Assembly (NCBI RefSeq): GCF_900142895.1
Contig: NZ_LT670847.1
Span: 558,001-622,000 of the forward strand
DNA from: Vreelandella subglaciescola
Lineage (GTDB): Bacteria > Pseudomonadota > Gammaproteobacteria > Pseudomonadales > Halomonadaceae
Direction of reading: 5' to 3'
DNA length: 64,000 nucleotides
In this document: positions 9,316-19,495 of the stretch, in pieces
How the letters are laid out: each line of letters opens with the position of its first letter
Position numbering within the stretch: the stretch's first letter is position 1
Made by a program: the position numbers and the translations under genes
Notes under the pieces: generated by a model
The model's database searches: none
Seen by the model: the letters and a program-made list of their open reading frames with translations, nothing else
Told to the model about the DNA's origin: nothing

Positions 9316-11481
9316 ATGTCGCTTAATCGTCTACTGATGGCCTTGGCCGGCATACCGCTGATCGTCTACGCCGTGTTGGCAGTGCTTCTCGTGGTGTACG
9401 GCAACGTCCAGCCGCGTGGCCAGTGGATTGTCATGTCGGGTCTTGGCGGTGTGCTGCTGGGTAGCGTACTGGCACCGCTCGCGCTTGCCATCAATCGCCG
9501 CGTCACCCGCGAACTGGCGTTGGCACGCCACGGCGCGCTGCGTGCCAACGCCGTCAAGTCGGAGTTTCTGGCCAGCATGAGCCATGAAATTCGCACGCCG
9601 CTTAACGGCATCATCGGCTTTTGCCGGCTGCTGGGCCGCTCGCGTCTGGATACGCGCCAGCAGGAATGGCTGCAACACGTTCATCATGCCTGCGACAACC
9701 TGCTGTTGCTGGTCAACGACGTGCTGGATTTTTCCCGGCTGGAGGCCAACCGGTTAACGCTGGAAGACACCGCGCTGGACATGGTGACGCTGGTGGATGA
9801 AGCCATCGGACTGCATGCCCCCGACGCCCAGCGCAAGCAGCTGCACTTGCTCGCCATGGTGTACGACGATGTGCCCACCCCCGTTCGCGGTGATCCGCTG
9901 CGGATTCAGCAAGTGCTTAACAACCTGATCGGTAACGCGCTCAAGTTCACCCACACCGGCGGCGTTATCGTACGCGTGATGCTCGACGAACAGGCCGACG
10001 ACGAACGCCAGCAGCGCCGCGTGCTTCGCCTCAGCGTAAGCGATACAGGCATTGGCTTGAGCCACGCGCAGCAGGCCCGCCTGTTTCAGGCCTTCACCCA
10101 GGCCGAACCCAGCCATGCGCGAGAGTTCGGCGGCAGCGGGCTGGGTCTGACCATCTGCCGCCAGCTGGTTCAGCAAATGGGCGGCAAGATCAGCGTAGAC
10201 AGCCTGCCAGACGGCGGCTCGACCTTTGCCGTCACCTTGCCGCTACTCGCACCTGACGCCGCCGAACGCCCGGTTGAGATTAGCCTGCCCGAAGGATCAT
10301 TCATTACCCTGCATGAACCCCATGCCCCTACGCACTTTGCGCTGGCACATCTGATAGAGCGCTGGGGCGGCCGGATAAACGCGGCCAACGCCCCTGCGCT
10401 AAAAACCGCTCCGCCGGCCGACCGTCAGCTATGCCTTATCGCCCTGACCCAGGCCGACCTGAACGCTGAGCGCCGCGCCGGCTGGCAAGCGTACATCCAC
10501 GCGGCCGGCTGCCCCACTCTCGTACTGGCCAACGCCACCGGGCTGGACGCCGCGACGTTCACCTTTCCCCATGGCGGCGAGCTGCTGGGCAAACCCTGTG
10601 GCCGTGATGCGCTGGCCGCCGCGCTCAAGCGCCTGCTGGTATCAACCCCGATGCATCAAGCGCAGCCTCCTGGTTTTCCAGCACCCGTCGCGGCGCCCGT
10701 TCGGCAACTGCTGATCGTCGATGACAACGCGTCCAACCGACAGCTGTTGAAAGTCCTGCTGGAAAGCGAACGTTTTCAGACGCGCCTTCAGGTAAGTACC
10801 GCCCCGAGCGGACATACAGCGCTGCACATGGCACGGTATGCTCAGCGTCCCTTTGATATGGTGCTGATGGATATTCGCATGCCGGACATGAGCGGCATAC
10901 AAACAACCCAGGCGCTGCGCCGGCTCAGCAGCCGCTGGGCGCGCTGCCCGATCATTGCGGTGACGGCCCACGCGCTGAGCCATGAACGCCGACAGTGGCT
11001 GACCGAGGGGTTTGATGATGTGCTGATCAAGCCGGTTGACGTGGAGCAGCTACAGGCGCTGTTACAGCGTTTTCCAGGCACCCGACCCGCCGCCCATGAA
11101 CAGCCGTCTGCACTGGAAGATACATCAGCCGCCGTTAAGCCACTCGCCGTAACGGATCTGGCGCTGGGTAGGAAACTGGCCGGTGGAAATGCCGTCCGGG
11201 CGCGACGGCAGCTTATCGCCCTGATTGAAAGTCTCGGCCAAAGCGAGCGTGAGATGTATCAGGCACGCCGGCAAGGGGATGAAAAAGCACTGCTGGACGC
11301 CGTTCACTGCTTGCACGGCGCCAGCCGCTACTGCGGCGCGCCAGAGTTGGCGCTGAGGGTGGAATCGCTGGAAACGCAGCTGCGCACTCGAGGAATGGAC
11401 CACGCAGACTCGCTGTTGGAAGGGTTGTATCAGGCCATGGCACGCCTGCACGCGGCAAAGCCTCAGCTAGTGAGCGTCTAA
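9316..11481 (+). CDS. barA: BarA/GacS-type hybrid sensor histidine kinase with reduced sensor region
   Basis: A tripartite hybrid kinase of 721 residues. Two closely spaced membrane helices (about 6-28 and 37-60) are followed directly by a HisKA domain with His90 in [12 protein letters not shown]. The ATPase domain has [18 protein letters not shown] and [13 protein letters not shown]. The receiver domain has [10 protein letters not shown] and phospho-acceptor Asp519 in [12 protein letters not shown]-terminal Hpt domain has His664 in HCLHGAS. Architecture and position beside cysM-rlmD-relA match GacS/BarA, which phosphorylates GacA/UvrY to control Csr small RNAs. Unlike GacS/BarA (over 900 residues) it has almost no periplasmic loop and no recognisable HAMP domain. 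AGGGAGGG precedes the ATG by about 13 bases. Confidence 0.88.
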   Translation: MSLNRLLMALAGIPLIVYAVLAVLLVVYGNVQPRGQWIVMSGLGGVLLGSVLAPLALAINRRVTRELALARHGALRANAVKSEFLASMSHEIRTPLNGIIGFCRLLGRSRLDTRQQEWLQHVHHACDNLLLLVNDVLDFSRLEANRLTLEDTALDMVTLVDEAIGLHAPDAQRKQLHLLAMVYDDVPTPVRGDPLRIQQVLNNLIGNALKFTHTGGVIVRVMLDEQADDERQQRRVLRLSVSDTGIGLSHAQQARLFQAFTQAEPSHAREFGGSGLGLTICRQLVQQMGGKISVDSLPDGGSTFAVTLPLLAPDAAERPVEISLPEGSFITLHEPHAPTHFALAHLIERWGGRINAANAPALKTAPPADRQLCLIALTQADLNAERRAGWQAYIHAAGCPTLVLANATGLDAATFTFPHGGELLGKPCGRDALAAALKRLLVSTPMHQAQPPGFPAPVAAPVRQLLIVDDNASNRQLLKVLLESERFQTRLQVSTAPSGHTALHMARYAQRPFDMVLMDIRMPDMSGIQTTQALRRLSSRWARCPIIAVTAHALSHERRQWLTEGFDDVLIKPVDVEQLQALLQRFPGTRPAAHEQPSALEDTSAAVKPLAVTDLALGRKLAGGNAVRARRQLIALIESLGQSEREMYQARRQGDEKALLDAVHCLHGASRYCGAPELALRVESLETQLRTRGMDHADSLLEGLYQAMARLHAAKPQLVSV

Positions 11482-11855
11482 CGTTCTAAAACAACAAAGG
11501 CCACGGCGTACTCGGCCTCATCGCTCAGCGTCACGTGGCTGGCATTCACGCCGGCTAGCCGCGCCTGTTCGGCGGCCTCGCCGCTCAAGCGCAGCACCGG
11601 CTTGCCCAGTGCATCGTTGAGCACCTGAATCTCTCCCCACTCCATGCCGCGGCGGAACCCCAGCCCCAGCGCTTTGACGAACGCCTCCTTGCCGGCAAAG
11701 CGCTTGGCCAGAAACGCGGCGGGGTGCGCATGCCGGGTAAAAAGCGGCTGCTCATCCTCGCCCAGCAGCCGTTTGGCAAAGCGCTCGCCGTGACGCTCAA
11801 GCGCGGCCTCAAAGCGGGCGACACGGGCAATATCCGAGCCGATGCCGATAATCAT
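11478..11855 (-). CDS. acpS: Holo-[acyl-carrier-protein] synthase
   Basis: This 125-residue enzyme transfers 4'-phosphopantetheine from CoA to the serine of acyl carrier protein. The magnesium ligands are Asp8 in GIGSDIARVARFE and Glu57 in KRFAGKEAFVKALG, the two AcpS signature motifs. It ends four bases inside the 3' end of the convergent hybrid kinase gene and starts three bases after the pdxJ stop, so it is the last gene of the lepA-to-acpS run. Its substrate ACP is encoded at 52360-52593. Confidence 0.96.
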   Translation of the reverse strand: MIIGIGSDIARVARFEAALERHGERFAKRLLGEDEQPLFTRHAHPAAFLAKRFAGKEAFVKALGLGFRRGMEWGEIQVLNDALGKPVLRLSGEAAEQARLAGVNASHVTLSDEAEYAVAFVVLER

Positions 11856-11858
11856 GGA

Positions 11859-12671
11859 TCAGTGCTCGTGGGCGTGATCGTGATCGTGTTCGTGTTCGTG
11901 GTCATGAGCATCCAGCGCGGCCATCAACCCGGCTTCCTGACCGGCAATGATCAGACGCTTCATCTCGCCAACGGCCTCTTTCAGCCCGACAAAGACGGCA
12001 CGAGCGATAATCGCATGGCCGATATTCAGCTCGTTGATGCCGGGAAGTGCCGCCACGGCTTCAGCATTATGGTAATGCAGGCCGTGACCGGCATTGACCA
12101 CAAGCCCCCGCTCGGCGGCGTGAATGGCGGCGGCGGTAAGGCGCTGGTATTCGGCGTTGGCGGCCGCACTGCCCGGCGCGGCGGCGGCAAATCCGCCGGT
12201 GTGTAGCTCAATAGTGGGCGCACCGGCGCGCGCGGCGGCGTCGATCTGCGCCGCGTCGGGGTCAATAAACAGCGACACGTCGCAACCGGCAGCGGCCAGC
12301 CGCCGGCAGGCGCTGGCACAGGCGTCAACCCCGCCGGCGACGTCGAGCCCGCCTTCGGTGGTCAGTTCTGCGCGTTTTTCCGGCACCAGACACACGTGCG
12401 CCGGGCGGATCTCTTCGGCCAGCGCGAGCATGTCGTCGGTGATCGCCATTTCCAGGTTCATCCGCGTGTTGAGCACTTCGGCCAACAGACGCACGTCGCG
12501 GGGCTGGATATGGCGCTGATCTTCGCGCAGGTGCACGGTAATGCCATCGGCCCCCGCCTCTTCCGCCAGCAAGGCGGCCTGCACCGGATCGGGATAGCGC
12601 GTGCCGCGCGCCTGACGCAGCGTGGCAATGTGGTCGATATTGACGCCTAACAAGATACGCGGGGGGTGCAT
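11859..12671 (-). CDS. pdxJ: Pyridoxine 5'-phosphate synthase with histidine-rich C-terminal tail
   Basis: PdxJ closes the vitamin B6 ring from 1-deoxyxylulose 5-phosphate and 3-amino-2-oxopropyl phosphate. The TIM-barrel signatures are clear: [44 protein letters not shown] and [11 protein letters not shown]. The ATG at 12671 is preferred because GGAGG lies six bases upstream, giving 270 residues. A longer frame from 12686 has no better support. The last ~17 residues form an unusual tail in which histidine alternates with Asp, Glu or Ala eight times; ordinary PdxJ proteins end shortly before this. recO lies upstream and acpS directly downstream. Confidence 0.95.
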   Translation of the reverse strand: MHPPRILLGVNIDHIATLRQARGTRYPDPVQAALLAEEAGADGITVHLREDQRHIQPRDVRLLAEVLNTRMNLEMAITDDMLALAEEIRPAHVCLVPEKRAELTTEGGLDVAGGVDACASACRRLAAAGCDVSLFIDPDAAQIDAAARAGAPTIELHTGGFAAAAPGSAAANAEYQRLTAAAIHAAERGLVVNAGHGLHYHNAEAVAALPGINELNIGHAIIARAVFVGLKEAVGEMKRLIIAGQEAGLMAALDAHDHEHEHDHDHAHEH

Positions 12672-12701
12672 AGAGCCTCCAAACATGACAAAAGCAAGCC
12701 G

Positions 12702-13400
12702 TCAGCGCGCCGCGCGACGACGGTGGACCAGATCCTGCATCAACTGGCGAGAACGCAGCTCGGCGCTGCCCAAAAGCGGCGCCAGCGCCTGGCGCATCAC
12801 CACTTTTAACGCGCCGGCAAGCCCCGGGTGCTGCCACGCACCCTGCTCGACATAGCCCAGCGTGCGCCCTTCGATGCCGCCGCTGGACGGGGTAAACGCG
12901 CCGCTTGGGGCATCAAAGCGGTAGCGCGTCTGGCCATCAAGCCGGGCGCCGTCCGGGGTGGCAAAACGCGGCGTCGCGCCACGCGCCTCCAATAGCGACC
13001 ATTCAAAGCGCCGCAGCGCCAGCGCGCGTTCGGCCGGCAACGCCAGCGCTTCAAGCAACGCGGTATAAAACGCGAACACGTCGGCGGCGGGCATTTCCAG
13101 CGGCAACAGCCGAGTGGCCACTTCGTTGGCATAAAGCCCGCACAGCAGCCCTTCGCCGGCCAGTAATGCCACGTGGCCACGGGTTTCCATCAGTACCAGC
13201 CGCTTGAGTTCGCGCTCGCCCTGCCAGGTCACAAACAGCGGCGCAAACGGCTGCAGCCGCTGGCGGGACTTGGCGCCGGGGCGCTGCACACCCCGCGCCA
13301 CGGCGCGTATGCGACCATGGTTCAACGTCAGCAGGTCCACCAGCGCGCTGGTTTCGCGGTACGGCCGGCGATGCAGCAAAAACGCGGGTTCAGGCGGCAT
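12702..13400 (-). CDS. recO: DNA repair protein RecO
   Basis: RecO loads RecA with RecR in the RecFOR gap-repair pathway and anneals SSB-coated single strands. The N-terminal OB-fold begins PAFLLHRRPYRETSALVDLL and continues GRIRAVARGVQRPG and RLQPFAPLFVTWQG, all typical. No zinc-finger cysteines are visible, as in other gammaproteobacterial RecO proteins. The ATG at 13400 has GAAGG at good spacing (232 residues). A GTG at 13412 would add four residues. It sits between era and pdxJ in the conserved rnc-era-recO-pdxJ order. Confidence 0.94.
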   Translation of the reverse strand: MPPEPAFLLHRRPYRETSALVDLLTLNHGRIRAVARGVQRPGAKSRQRLQPFAPLFVTWQGERELKRLVLMETRGHVALLAGEGLLCGLYANEVATRLLPLEMPAADVFAFYTALLEALALPAERALALRRFEWSLLEARGATPRFATPDGARLDGQTRYRFDAPSGAFTPSSGGIEGRTLGYVEQGAWQHPGLAGALKVVMRQALAPLLGSAELRSRQLMQDLVHRRRAAR

Positions 13401-13421
13401 GGCGGCCTTCACAAGAACGCC

Positions 13422-14321
13422 TTAATCGAGGTTGTAGCCAAGACTTTTGAGCGCGCGGCTGTCATCCGACCAGCCACGCTTGACCTTGACCCACAGGTTG
13501 AGCATCACCTTGCCATCGAGCACGCGTTCGATATCCAGACGCGCCTCGCGGCCAATGCTTTTGATGCGTTCACCACGATCGCCAATCAAAATCACCTTCT
13601 GCCCCTGACGTTCGACCAGAATCAGCGCGCTGATATGGGTGACTCGGCCGGCTTCGCGAAACTCTTCGATTTCGACGGTCATCTGGTAAGGCAGCTCGTC
13701 GCCCAGTTGGCGCATGATTTTTTCACGCACCAGCTCGGCGGCCATGAAGCGCAGGCTTTTATCGGTGATCTGGTCTTCAGGGAAGTAATGCACGCTCTCG
13801 GGCAGGTGCTTGGCCACTTCGGCTTCCAGCGTATCCACCTGGGTACCGTGCTTCGCCGATATCGGTACGATGGCGGTGAAGTCACGGCGCGCGCCAACCG
13901 ACTCAAGCCAGGGCAGCAGCTCGGTCTTGTCCTGCAGCCGGTCGACCTTGTTGACGGCCAGAATAACCGGCGCCGTAACGTGCTCAAGGCGCTTGAGTAC
14001 GGCCTGATCTTCCTCGCTCCAGCGGGTGCGGTCGATGATGAAGACCACGCAGTCGACGTCGCGCAGCGCCTGGCCGGCCGCCTGGTTCATGAAGCGGTTG
14101 ATGGCTTTGTTACGGTCTTTCGACATGATGTGCATGCCGGGCGTATCCACGTAAACAAACTGCGCCTCGTCCTGGGTCTTGATGCCCATGACCTGATGGC
14201 GCGTGGTCTGCGGACGACGCGAGGTGATCGATACCTTCTGCCCCAGAATGCGGTTCATCAGCGTTGATTTGCCGACGTTGGGGCGCCCAACGATGGCCAC
14301 GAATCCACAGGTTTGGCTCAT
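13422..14321 (-). CDS. era: GTPase Era
   Basis: A 299-residue GTPase that binds the 3' end of 16S rRNA during 30S maturation. The G motifs are GRPNVGKST (residues 12-20), DTPGMH and NKVDRL. The C-terminal KH domain includes [15 protein letters not shown] and [18 protein letters not shown]. The ATG overlaps the rnc stop in an ATGA arrangement, so the two are translationally coupled as in most proteobacteria. Confidence 0.98.
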   Translation of the reverse strand: MSQTCGFVAIVGRPNVGKSTLMNRILGQKVSITSRRPQTTRHQVMGIKTQDEAQFVYVDTPGMHIMSKDRNKAINRFMNQAAGQALRDVDCVVFIIDRTRWSEEDQAVLKRLEHVTAPVILAVNKVDRLQDKTELLPWLESVGARRDFTAIVPISAKHGTQVDTLEAEVAKHLPESVHYFPEDQITDKSLRFMAAELVREKIMRQLGDELPYQMTVEIEEFREAGRVTHISALILVERQGQKVILIGDRGERIKSIGREARLDIERVLDGKVMLNLWVKVKRGWSDDSRALKSLGYNLD

Positions 14322-15010
14322 GCGTTCTCTCCGGGGCGTTTTTCCAGGTAGCTAAGGGCTTCTTCGGCGGCCTGCTGTTCAGCGTGGCGCCGGCTCGACC
14401 CTTTGCCGGTCGTATGCTGGTCGAGTAGCTCGATATGGCACTCGACGGTAAACGTCTGGGCGTGGGCTTCTCCCTTGACCGAGACGACGTCGTAAAGCGG
14501 CAGTGCCGCCTGACGCGACTGCAAAAATTCCTGCAGCCGCGTTTTCGGATCCTTTTGCGTATCCTGCAGCGAAATATTCGCCAGCCGTTCGCTGAACCAG
14601 GCGTGAATACGCTCGCTGACCGCCGGCATTCCGGCATCAAGATAAATCGCGCCGATCACGGCCTCGACGGCATCGGCAAGAATTGATTCGCGCCGATGGC
14701 CGCCGCTTTTCATTTCCCCCGACCCCAGCCGCAGGCATTCGCCAAAGTCCATTTCGCGCGCCAACTCGGCCAGCGTCTGGCCTTTCACCAGCCGCGCACG
14801 CAAACGCGAAAGTTGACCTTCACGCGCCTGGGGAAACAGCTCGAACAGCGCCTGGGCAATAACGAAGTTGACGATCGAGTCGCCCAGAAATTCCAGGCGC
14901 TCATTGTTGCGCCCCCCGTAGCTGCGGTGCGTCATCGACAGCTCCAGCAGCGCGGCATCGTTAAAGTCATAGCCGATACGTCGGCTAAAAGCGTTCAGGG
15001 AATTACTCAC
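14318..15010 (-). CDS. rnc: Ribonuclease III
   Basis: This 230-residue double-strand-specific endoribonuclease processes rRNA precursors and many mRNAs. The catalytic signature [14 protein letters not shown] supplies Glu40 and Asp44. [15 protein letters not shown] supplies Asp113 and Glu116. The double-stranded RNA-binding domain occupies about residues 155-225. The start codon is GTG with GGGAG four bases upstream. It overlaps era by four bases and follows lepB after about 106 bases in which I see no further gene. Confidence 0.97.
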   Translation of the reverse strand: MSNSLNAFSRRIGYDFNDAALLELSMTHRSYGGRNNERLEFLGDSIVNFVIAQALFELFPQAREGQLSRLRARLVKGQTLAELAREMDFGECLRLGSGEMKSGGHRRESILADAVEAVIGAIYLDAGMPAVSERIHAWFSERLANISLQDTQKDPKTRLQEFLQSRQAALPLYDVVSVKGEAHAQTFTVECHIELLDQHTTGKGSSRRHAEQQAAEEALSYLEKRPGENA

Positions 15011-15116
15011 GGGGCTCCCACGTCAGAGACGGGTATTTTTTCAATTGGTAAAAAACACGACATTAATAAACCATGAGACATTAATAAAAACGTGACACGC
15101 ATAAAAGCGAGGGCAT

Positions 15117-15920
15117 TTATTCAATATGCCTGACACTGGTGAAACTGGGCAAACCGCCGTCCCAGTGCATCCACACGGCAAAGGCACGGCCGACAATATT
15201 TTCTTCCGGCACAAACCCCCAGTAACGGCTGTCGTTGGAGTGGTCGCGGTTATCGCCCATCATAAAGTACTGCCCCTCGGGCACCTCGACCTCACGCATT
15301 TGCGGGCCGGGATCGAGCGGATTGTTGTAAATGGCATGCTGCGCGTCCCCCAGCGTTTCACCCAGCAGCAGCTGCCGCGGCGAGGCATCGGGACCTTTTT
15401 CCACCAGCGACTTGGCCACCGGTTCGCCGTTGACGTAGAGCTGTTTACCTTCATAGCGAATCTGATCGCCGGGCAGCCCTACCACGCGCTTGATGAAGTT
15501 GACGGACGGCTCTTTGGGAAAGCGAAAGACCATCACATCGCCGCGCTCAGGCTCGGCCACGTCCAGAAACTTGGTGTTGACGACGGGCAAACGCAGACCG
15601 TAGGCGTATTTGTTGACGAGGATGAAATCGCCCACCTTGAGCGTTGGCCGCATGGAGCCCGACGGTATCTGGAACGGCTCGACGATAAAGCTGCGCACCA
15701 CCAGAACCACCAGCAGCACCGGAAAAAACGAGCGCGCGTAGTCAACCGGCCACGGCTCCTTGTAGAGCTTTTCCCGCTCTGCCGTGCCCAGCCCACCGTC
15801 GCTTGCCGCCTCGGCGCTCGCCGCGCGGGCGCGACGCTTCGGGCGTAACACCACCGCATCCAGCAGGTAAATCAGGCCGGACAGCGCCACGGCAAGAACC
15901 AGAAGTAACGAAAAATTCAT
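15117..15920 (-). CDS. lepB: Signal peptidase I
   Basis: An inner-membrane serine protease that removes signal peptides from exported preproteins. Two membrane helices (about residues 4-22 and 63-78) flank a basic and alanine-rich cytoplasmic loop. The catalytic Ser89 is in IPSGSMRPTL and the general base Lys144 is in FIKRVVGLPGD. The C-terminal box is GDNRDHSNDSRYWG. The ATG at 15920 gives 267 residues. An in-frame TTG at 15929 would add three, and neither has a strong Shine-Dalgarno sequence. It follows lepA after 14 bases. Confidence 0.97.
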   Translation of the reverse strand: MNFSLLLVLAVALSGLIYLLDAVVLRPKRRARAASAEAASDGGLGTAEREKLYKEPWPVDYARSFFPVLLVVLVVRSFIVEPFQIPSGSMRPTLKVGDFILVNKYAYGLRLPVVNTKFLDVAEPERGDVMVFRFPKEPSVNFIKRVVGLPGDQIRYEGKQLYVNGEPVAKSLVEKGPDASPRQLLLGETLGDAQHAIYNNPLDPGPQMREVEVPEGQYFMMGDNRDHSNDSRYWGFVPEENIVGRAFAVWMHWDGGLPSFTSVRHIE

Positions 15921-15934
15921 GGGGAGCAATTGTC

Positions 15935-17752
15935 CTAGTCGTCGTTGACCTTAAGCACGGCCAGAAAGGCGTCCTGCGGAATTTCCACACGCCCTACCTG
16001 CTTCATGCGTTTTTTACCTGCTTTTTGCTTTTCCAACAGTTTCTTTTTACGTGACATATCACCGCCGTAACATTTTGCCGTTACGTTCTTGCGCAGCGCC
16101 TTGACCGTCGAACGTGCTACGACCTGGCTGCCGATAGCGGCCTGGATCGCCACGTCAAACATCTGCCGGGGAATCAGCTCTTTCATTTTTTCGACCAGCA
16201 GCCGCCCACGCGAATGCGCATGATCGCGGTGGATAATCACCGCCAGCGCATCCACCTTGTCGCCGTTGATCATGACATCAAGGCGTACCAGTTTGGCGGT
16301 CTCAAAGCGCTCGAAATTGTATTCCAGCGATGCATACCCTTTGGAGATCGACTTCAGCCGGTCAAAGAAATCCATGACCACTTCGGACATGGGCAGCTCG
16401 TAGGTCAGCTGAACCTGGTTGCCCAGAAACTGCATGTCCAGCTGGGTGCCGCGACGTTTTTCGCACTCGGCAATCACATTGCCAACAAACTCCTGCGGCA
16501 CCAGCATGCTGGCGCGCACAACGGGCTCGCGCATTTCGTCAACGTTGGCCATATCCGGCAGCTTCGACGGGTTGGATACGTAGTTGACCTCGCCATTATT
16601 CATGGCCAGCTCGTAGACTACCGTGGGCGCGGAGGTCAAGAGATCAAGGTTGTACTCGCGCTCCAGTCGCTCCTGGACGATTTCCATGTGCAGCGTGCCG
16701 AGAAACCCCACGCGAAAACCGAAGCCCAGCGCGTCCGAATTTTCGGGCTCATAGGCAAGCGAGGCGTCGTTCAGCGCCAGCTTTTCCAGCGCGTCGCGGA
16801 AATCTTCGTAGTCATCGGCGCTGACCGGGAACATGCCGGCATATACCTGCGGCTGCACTTTCTGAAAGCCCGGCAAACGCTCGACATCGGGCGTTTTGCT
16901 ATGGGTAATGGTATCCCCCACCGGCGCGCCGTGAATATCCTTGATGCCCGCGACCAGAAAGCCGACTTCGCCGGCGCGCAGTATCCCGGTTTGCTTGCGC
17001 TGTGGCGTAAAAATGCCCACCTCGGTCGTCACCCAGTCGCCTTTTGTCGACTTGATGCGCACCTTTTCGCCTTTGCGCAGGGTGCCATCGAACAGCCGCA
17101 CCAGCGACACAACGCCCAGGTAGTTATCAAACCAGGAGTCGATAATCAGCGCTTGCAGAGGCGCCTCGGGGTCACCCTGGGGCGGTGGGATATCACGCAC
17201 GAGGCGCTCCAACAGCGCGTCAATGCCGATCCCACTCTTGGCCGACACCTGACAGGCATCGGTGGCATCAATGCCGATAATTTCTTCGATTTCCTGCGCC
17301 ACGCTGTCCGGGTCGGCCTGGGGCAGGTCAATCTTGTTGAGCACCGGCAGCACTTCAAGCCCCTGCTCAACGGCCGTATAACAGTTGGCCACGGACTGCG
17401 CCTCGACGCCCTGAGCGGCATCGACGACCAGCAGCGCGCCTTCGCAGGCGTAGAGCGAACGCGAGACTTCGTAGGAGAAATCAACGTGGCCGGGCGTATC
17501 GATAAAGTTGAGCTGGTAGGTCTCGCCGTCAGCGGCCGTGTAGTCCAGCGTCACTGACTGCGCCTTGATGGTAATACCACGCTCGCGCTCGATATCCATC
17601 GAATCGAGCACCTGCTCTTTCAGCTCACGGTCGGTCAGCCCTTCACAGGTCTGGATCAGGCGGTCCGACAGCGTTGATTTGCCGTGGTCGATGTGCGCGA
17701 TGATGGAGAAATTTCGTATATGCTTGGTTTTACTATGGTTTTTATCTGTCAT
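15935..17752 (-). CDS. lepA: Elongation factor 4 (LepA)
   Basis: A translational GTPase that can back-translocate ribosomes and influences initiation and 30S assembly. GTPase motifs are [22 protein letters not shown] and NKIDLP. The LepA-specific C-terminal domain follows, with [20 protein letters not shown] near the end. The ATG at 17752 gives 605 residues beginning [16 protein letters not shown], in line with the family. The longer frame would use a TTG at 17764. It is cotranscribed with lepB, and a terminator separates it from mucD upstream. Confidence 0.97.
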   Translation of the reverse strand: MTDKNHSKTKHIRNFSIIAHIDHGKSTLSDRLIQTCEGLTDRELKEQVLDSMDIERERGITIKAQSVTLDYTAADGETYQLNFIDTPGHVDFSYEVSRSLYACEGALLVVDAAQGVEAQSVANCYTAVEQGLEVLPVLNKIDLPQADPDSVAQEIEEIIGIDATDACQVSAKSGIGIDALLERLVRDIPPPQGDPEAPLQALIIDSWFDNYLGVVSLVRLFDGTLRKGEKVRIKSTKGDWVTTEVGIFTPQRKQTGILRAGEVGFLVAGIKDIHGAPVGDTITHSKTPDVERLPGFQKVQPQVYAGMFPVSADDYEDFRDALEKLALNDASLAYEPENSDALGFGFRVGFLGTLHMEIVQERLEREYNLDLLTSAPTVVYELAMNNGEVNYVSNPSKLPDMANVDEMREPVVRASMLVPQEFVGNVIAECEKRRGTQLDMQFLGNQVQLTYELPMSEVVMDFFDRLKSISKGYASLEYNFERFETAKLVRLDVMINGDKVDALAVIIHRDHAHSRGRLLVEKMKELIPRQMFDVAIQAAIGSQVVARSTVKALRKNVTAKCYGGDMSRKKKLLEKQKAGKKRMKQVGRVEIPQDAFLAVLKVNDD

Positions 17753-17908
17753 CAGGTGCCACAATCCGATTCAAGTACACGTCGGCGACGGCTATAAACA
17801 CAGCCCAAAGCGACGCGTGTACGTATGTGCGAGCGTAATGGCCGACATTGTACCGTTCCCGGGTGCGCCGTGCCATGGCACGCCACGACGAGCCGGGCAA
17901 ACCGCGCA

Positions 17909-17939
17909 ATAAAAAAAGCCCGGCACAGCGGCCGGGCCT
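17909..17939 (-). terminator. Rho-independent terminator downstream of mucD
   Basis: On the minus strand the arm GCCCGGCC and the arm GCCGGGC form a GC-rich hairpin that is followed by seven T residues. It lies about 20 bases beyond the mucD stop. It should end transcription of the rpoE-rseA-rseB-mucD unit before lepA. Confidence 0.85.
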
Positions 17940-17959
17940 TGAACGCTTACAGCGCGGGA

Positions 17960-19396
17960 CTATTCTATCCGCAGCGCCACAAACAGTGAGCGCCCGTCAC
18001 GGTAGAGCCGCAGCGGAATGGCGCGGTCCGTCGGCAGCTCTTCAACGATGCCGGCAAACTCGCTGGCCGAGGTCACGCTTTGGTGATCCACGCTGACCAG
18101 AATATCGCCGGGTTGAATGCCCGCGCTCGCTGCCACGCTCCGTGGCTTGACCTCGCGAACCTGCACGCCTCCGTCAATATTCAGACGCTCACGCAACGTG
18201 TCGTCCACGTCACGGACCGTCACGCCCAGACGCGTCTGGCTGGCGGTTTCGCTTTGACGCTGGCTCTTTTGCCGCCCCTGCTCGCTGTCAGGCCAGCTGC
18301 CCAGCGTCACGCTTTGGGTCATTTTGCGGCCGTCCCGCATCAGCGCAAGCGTTACTTCATCTTCCGGCGCTACACGGCCAATAAGGCGCGGCAGCGTGCT
18401 TGAACGCTCAACTTCCTGGCCGTCTACCTCAAGAATGACGTCCCCGGCCTGCAGGCCGCCCTTCGCCGCCGGGCCTTCCGGGTCCAGATCAGCAATCAGC
18501 GCGCCGCCGGGCTTTTGCATGCCGAAGGATTCGGCCAGATCGCGCGATACCGGCTGAATCATCACGCCCAGCCAGCCGCGATCCACCTGGCCTTCGTCGC
18601 GCAGCTGGTCGGCCACGTCCATCGCCACGTTGATGGGGATGGCGAACGAAAGCCCCATAAAGCCGCCGCTGCGGGTAAAGATTTGCGAGTTGATTCCGAT
18701 GACCTCGCCGTCCAGGTTGAACAGCGGCCCGCCCGAGTTACCCGGGTTGATCGCGACATCGGTCTGGATAAAAGGCACGTAGGCATCGCGCGGCAGGGTG
18801 CGATTGGTCGCACTGATAATCCCCGCGGTCACCGAATGGTCAAAACCGAAGGGTGAGCCGATAGCGGCAACCCACGACCCCACTTCCACGTTATCGGAGT
18901 CGCCAAGCTCAAGTGTCGGTAGATCATCGGCCTCGACCTTGATCAGCGCGATGTCCGTCTGTGGATCGCTGCCGATAATCTCGGCCGCCAGTTCACGGCG
19001 ATCGTTGAAGCGCACCAACACTTCGTCGGCATCTTCAACCACGTGCGCGTTGGTCAGGATATAACCGTCTTCTGCTATCACGAACCCTGACCCCAGCGAC
19101 TGGCGCTCCTGAGACTGGCCACGCTCACCGTCGGGGGCGCCGGGGAGCCGGTCACCAAACTGGTCACCAAAAAAGTGGCGAAATATCTCGGGGATGTCCT
19201 GACCGTCAAAGCCGTGCAGCGACGCGACGCCACGCCGCTCGACCGTGCGACTGGTGGAAATGTTCACTACGCCCGGCGCGGCCTCTTTGACCAGCTGGGT
19301 AAAGTCCGGCAGCTCGCGTGCCTGAGCGGCACTGCCGGCAACATAAAGGAACATCACGCACAGCCACAGCGTGGAAGGGAGAATCAAGCGTTTCAT
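17960..19396 (-). CDS. mucD: Periplasmic serine protease MucD (DegP/DegQ family)
   Basis: An HtrA-family protease-chaperone of the periplasm, 478 residues. A signal peptide (about residues 1-26, ending near GSAAQA) precedes the trypsin-like domain. The catalytic triad is His118 (LTNAHVV), Asp148 (DPQTDIALI) and Ser221 (NPGNSGGPLF). Two PDZ domains follow (about 270-360 and 390-475). AAGGAG lies seven bases before the ATG. Position after rseB in the RpoE block identifies it as MucD, which degrades misfolded envelope proteins and restrains AlgU/RpoE activation in pseudomonads. A terminator follows the stop. Confidence 0.94.
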   Translation of the reverse strand: MKRLILPSTLWLCVMFLYVAGSAAQARELPDFTQLVKEAAPGVVNISTSRTVERRGVASLHGFDGQDIPEIFRHFFGDQFGDRLPGAPDGERGQSQERQSLGSGFVIAEDGYILTNAHVVEDADEVLVRFNDRRELAAEIIGSDPQTDIALIKVEADDLPTLELGDSDNVEVGSWVAAIGSPFGFDHSVTAGIISATNRTLPRDAYVPFIQTDVAINPGNSGGPLFNLDGEVIGINSQIFTRSGGFMGLSFAIPINVAMDVADQLRDEGQVDRGWLGVMIQPVSRDLAESFGMQKPGGALIADLDPEGPAAKGGLQAGDVILEVDGQEVERSSTLPRLIGRVAPEDEVTLALMRDGRKMTQSVTLGSWPDSEQGRQKSQRQSETASQTRLGVTVRDVDDTLRERLNIDGGVQVREVKPRSVAASAGIQPGDILVSVDHQSVTSASEFAGIVEELPTDRAIPLRLYRDGRSLFVALRIE

Positions 19397-19495
19397 GCAC
19401 GAACTCCTTGGGTAACATTAGACTTGGCGGCTAATCCGCCGGCTTTGAGTTGACCCGCAGCGGGTAGCGATGTTCCGCAGGGCCTCGGAGAAACG

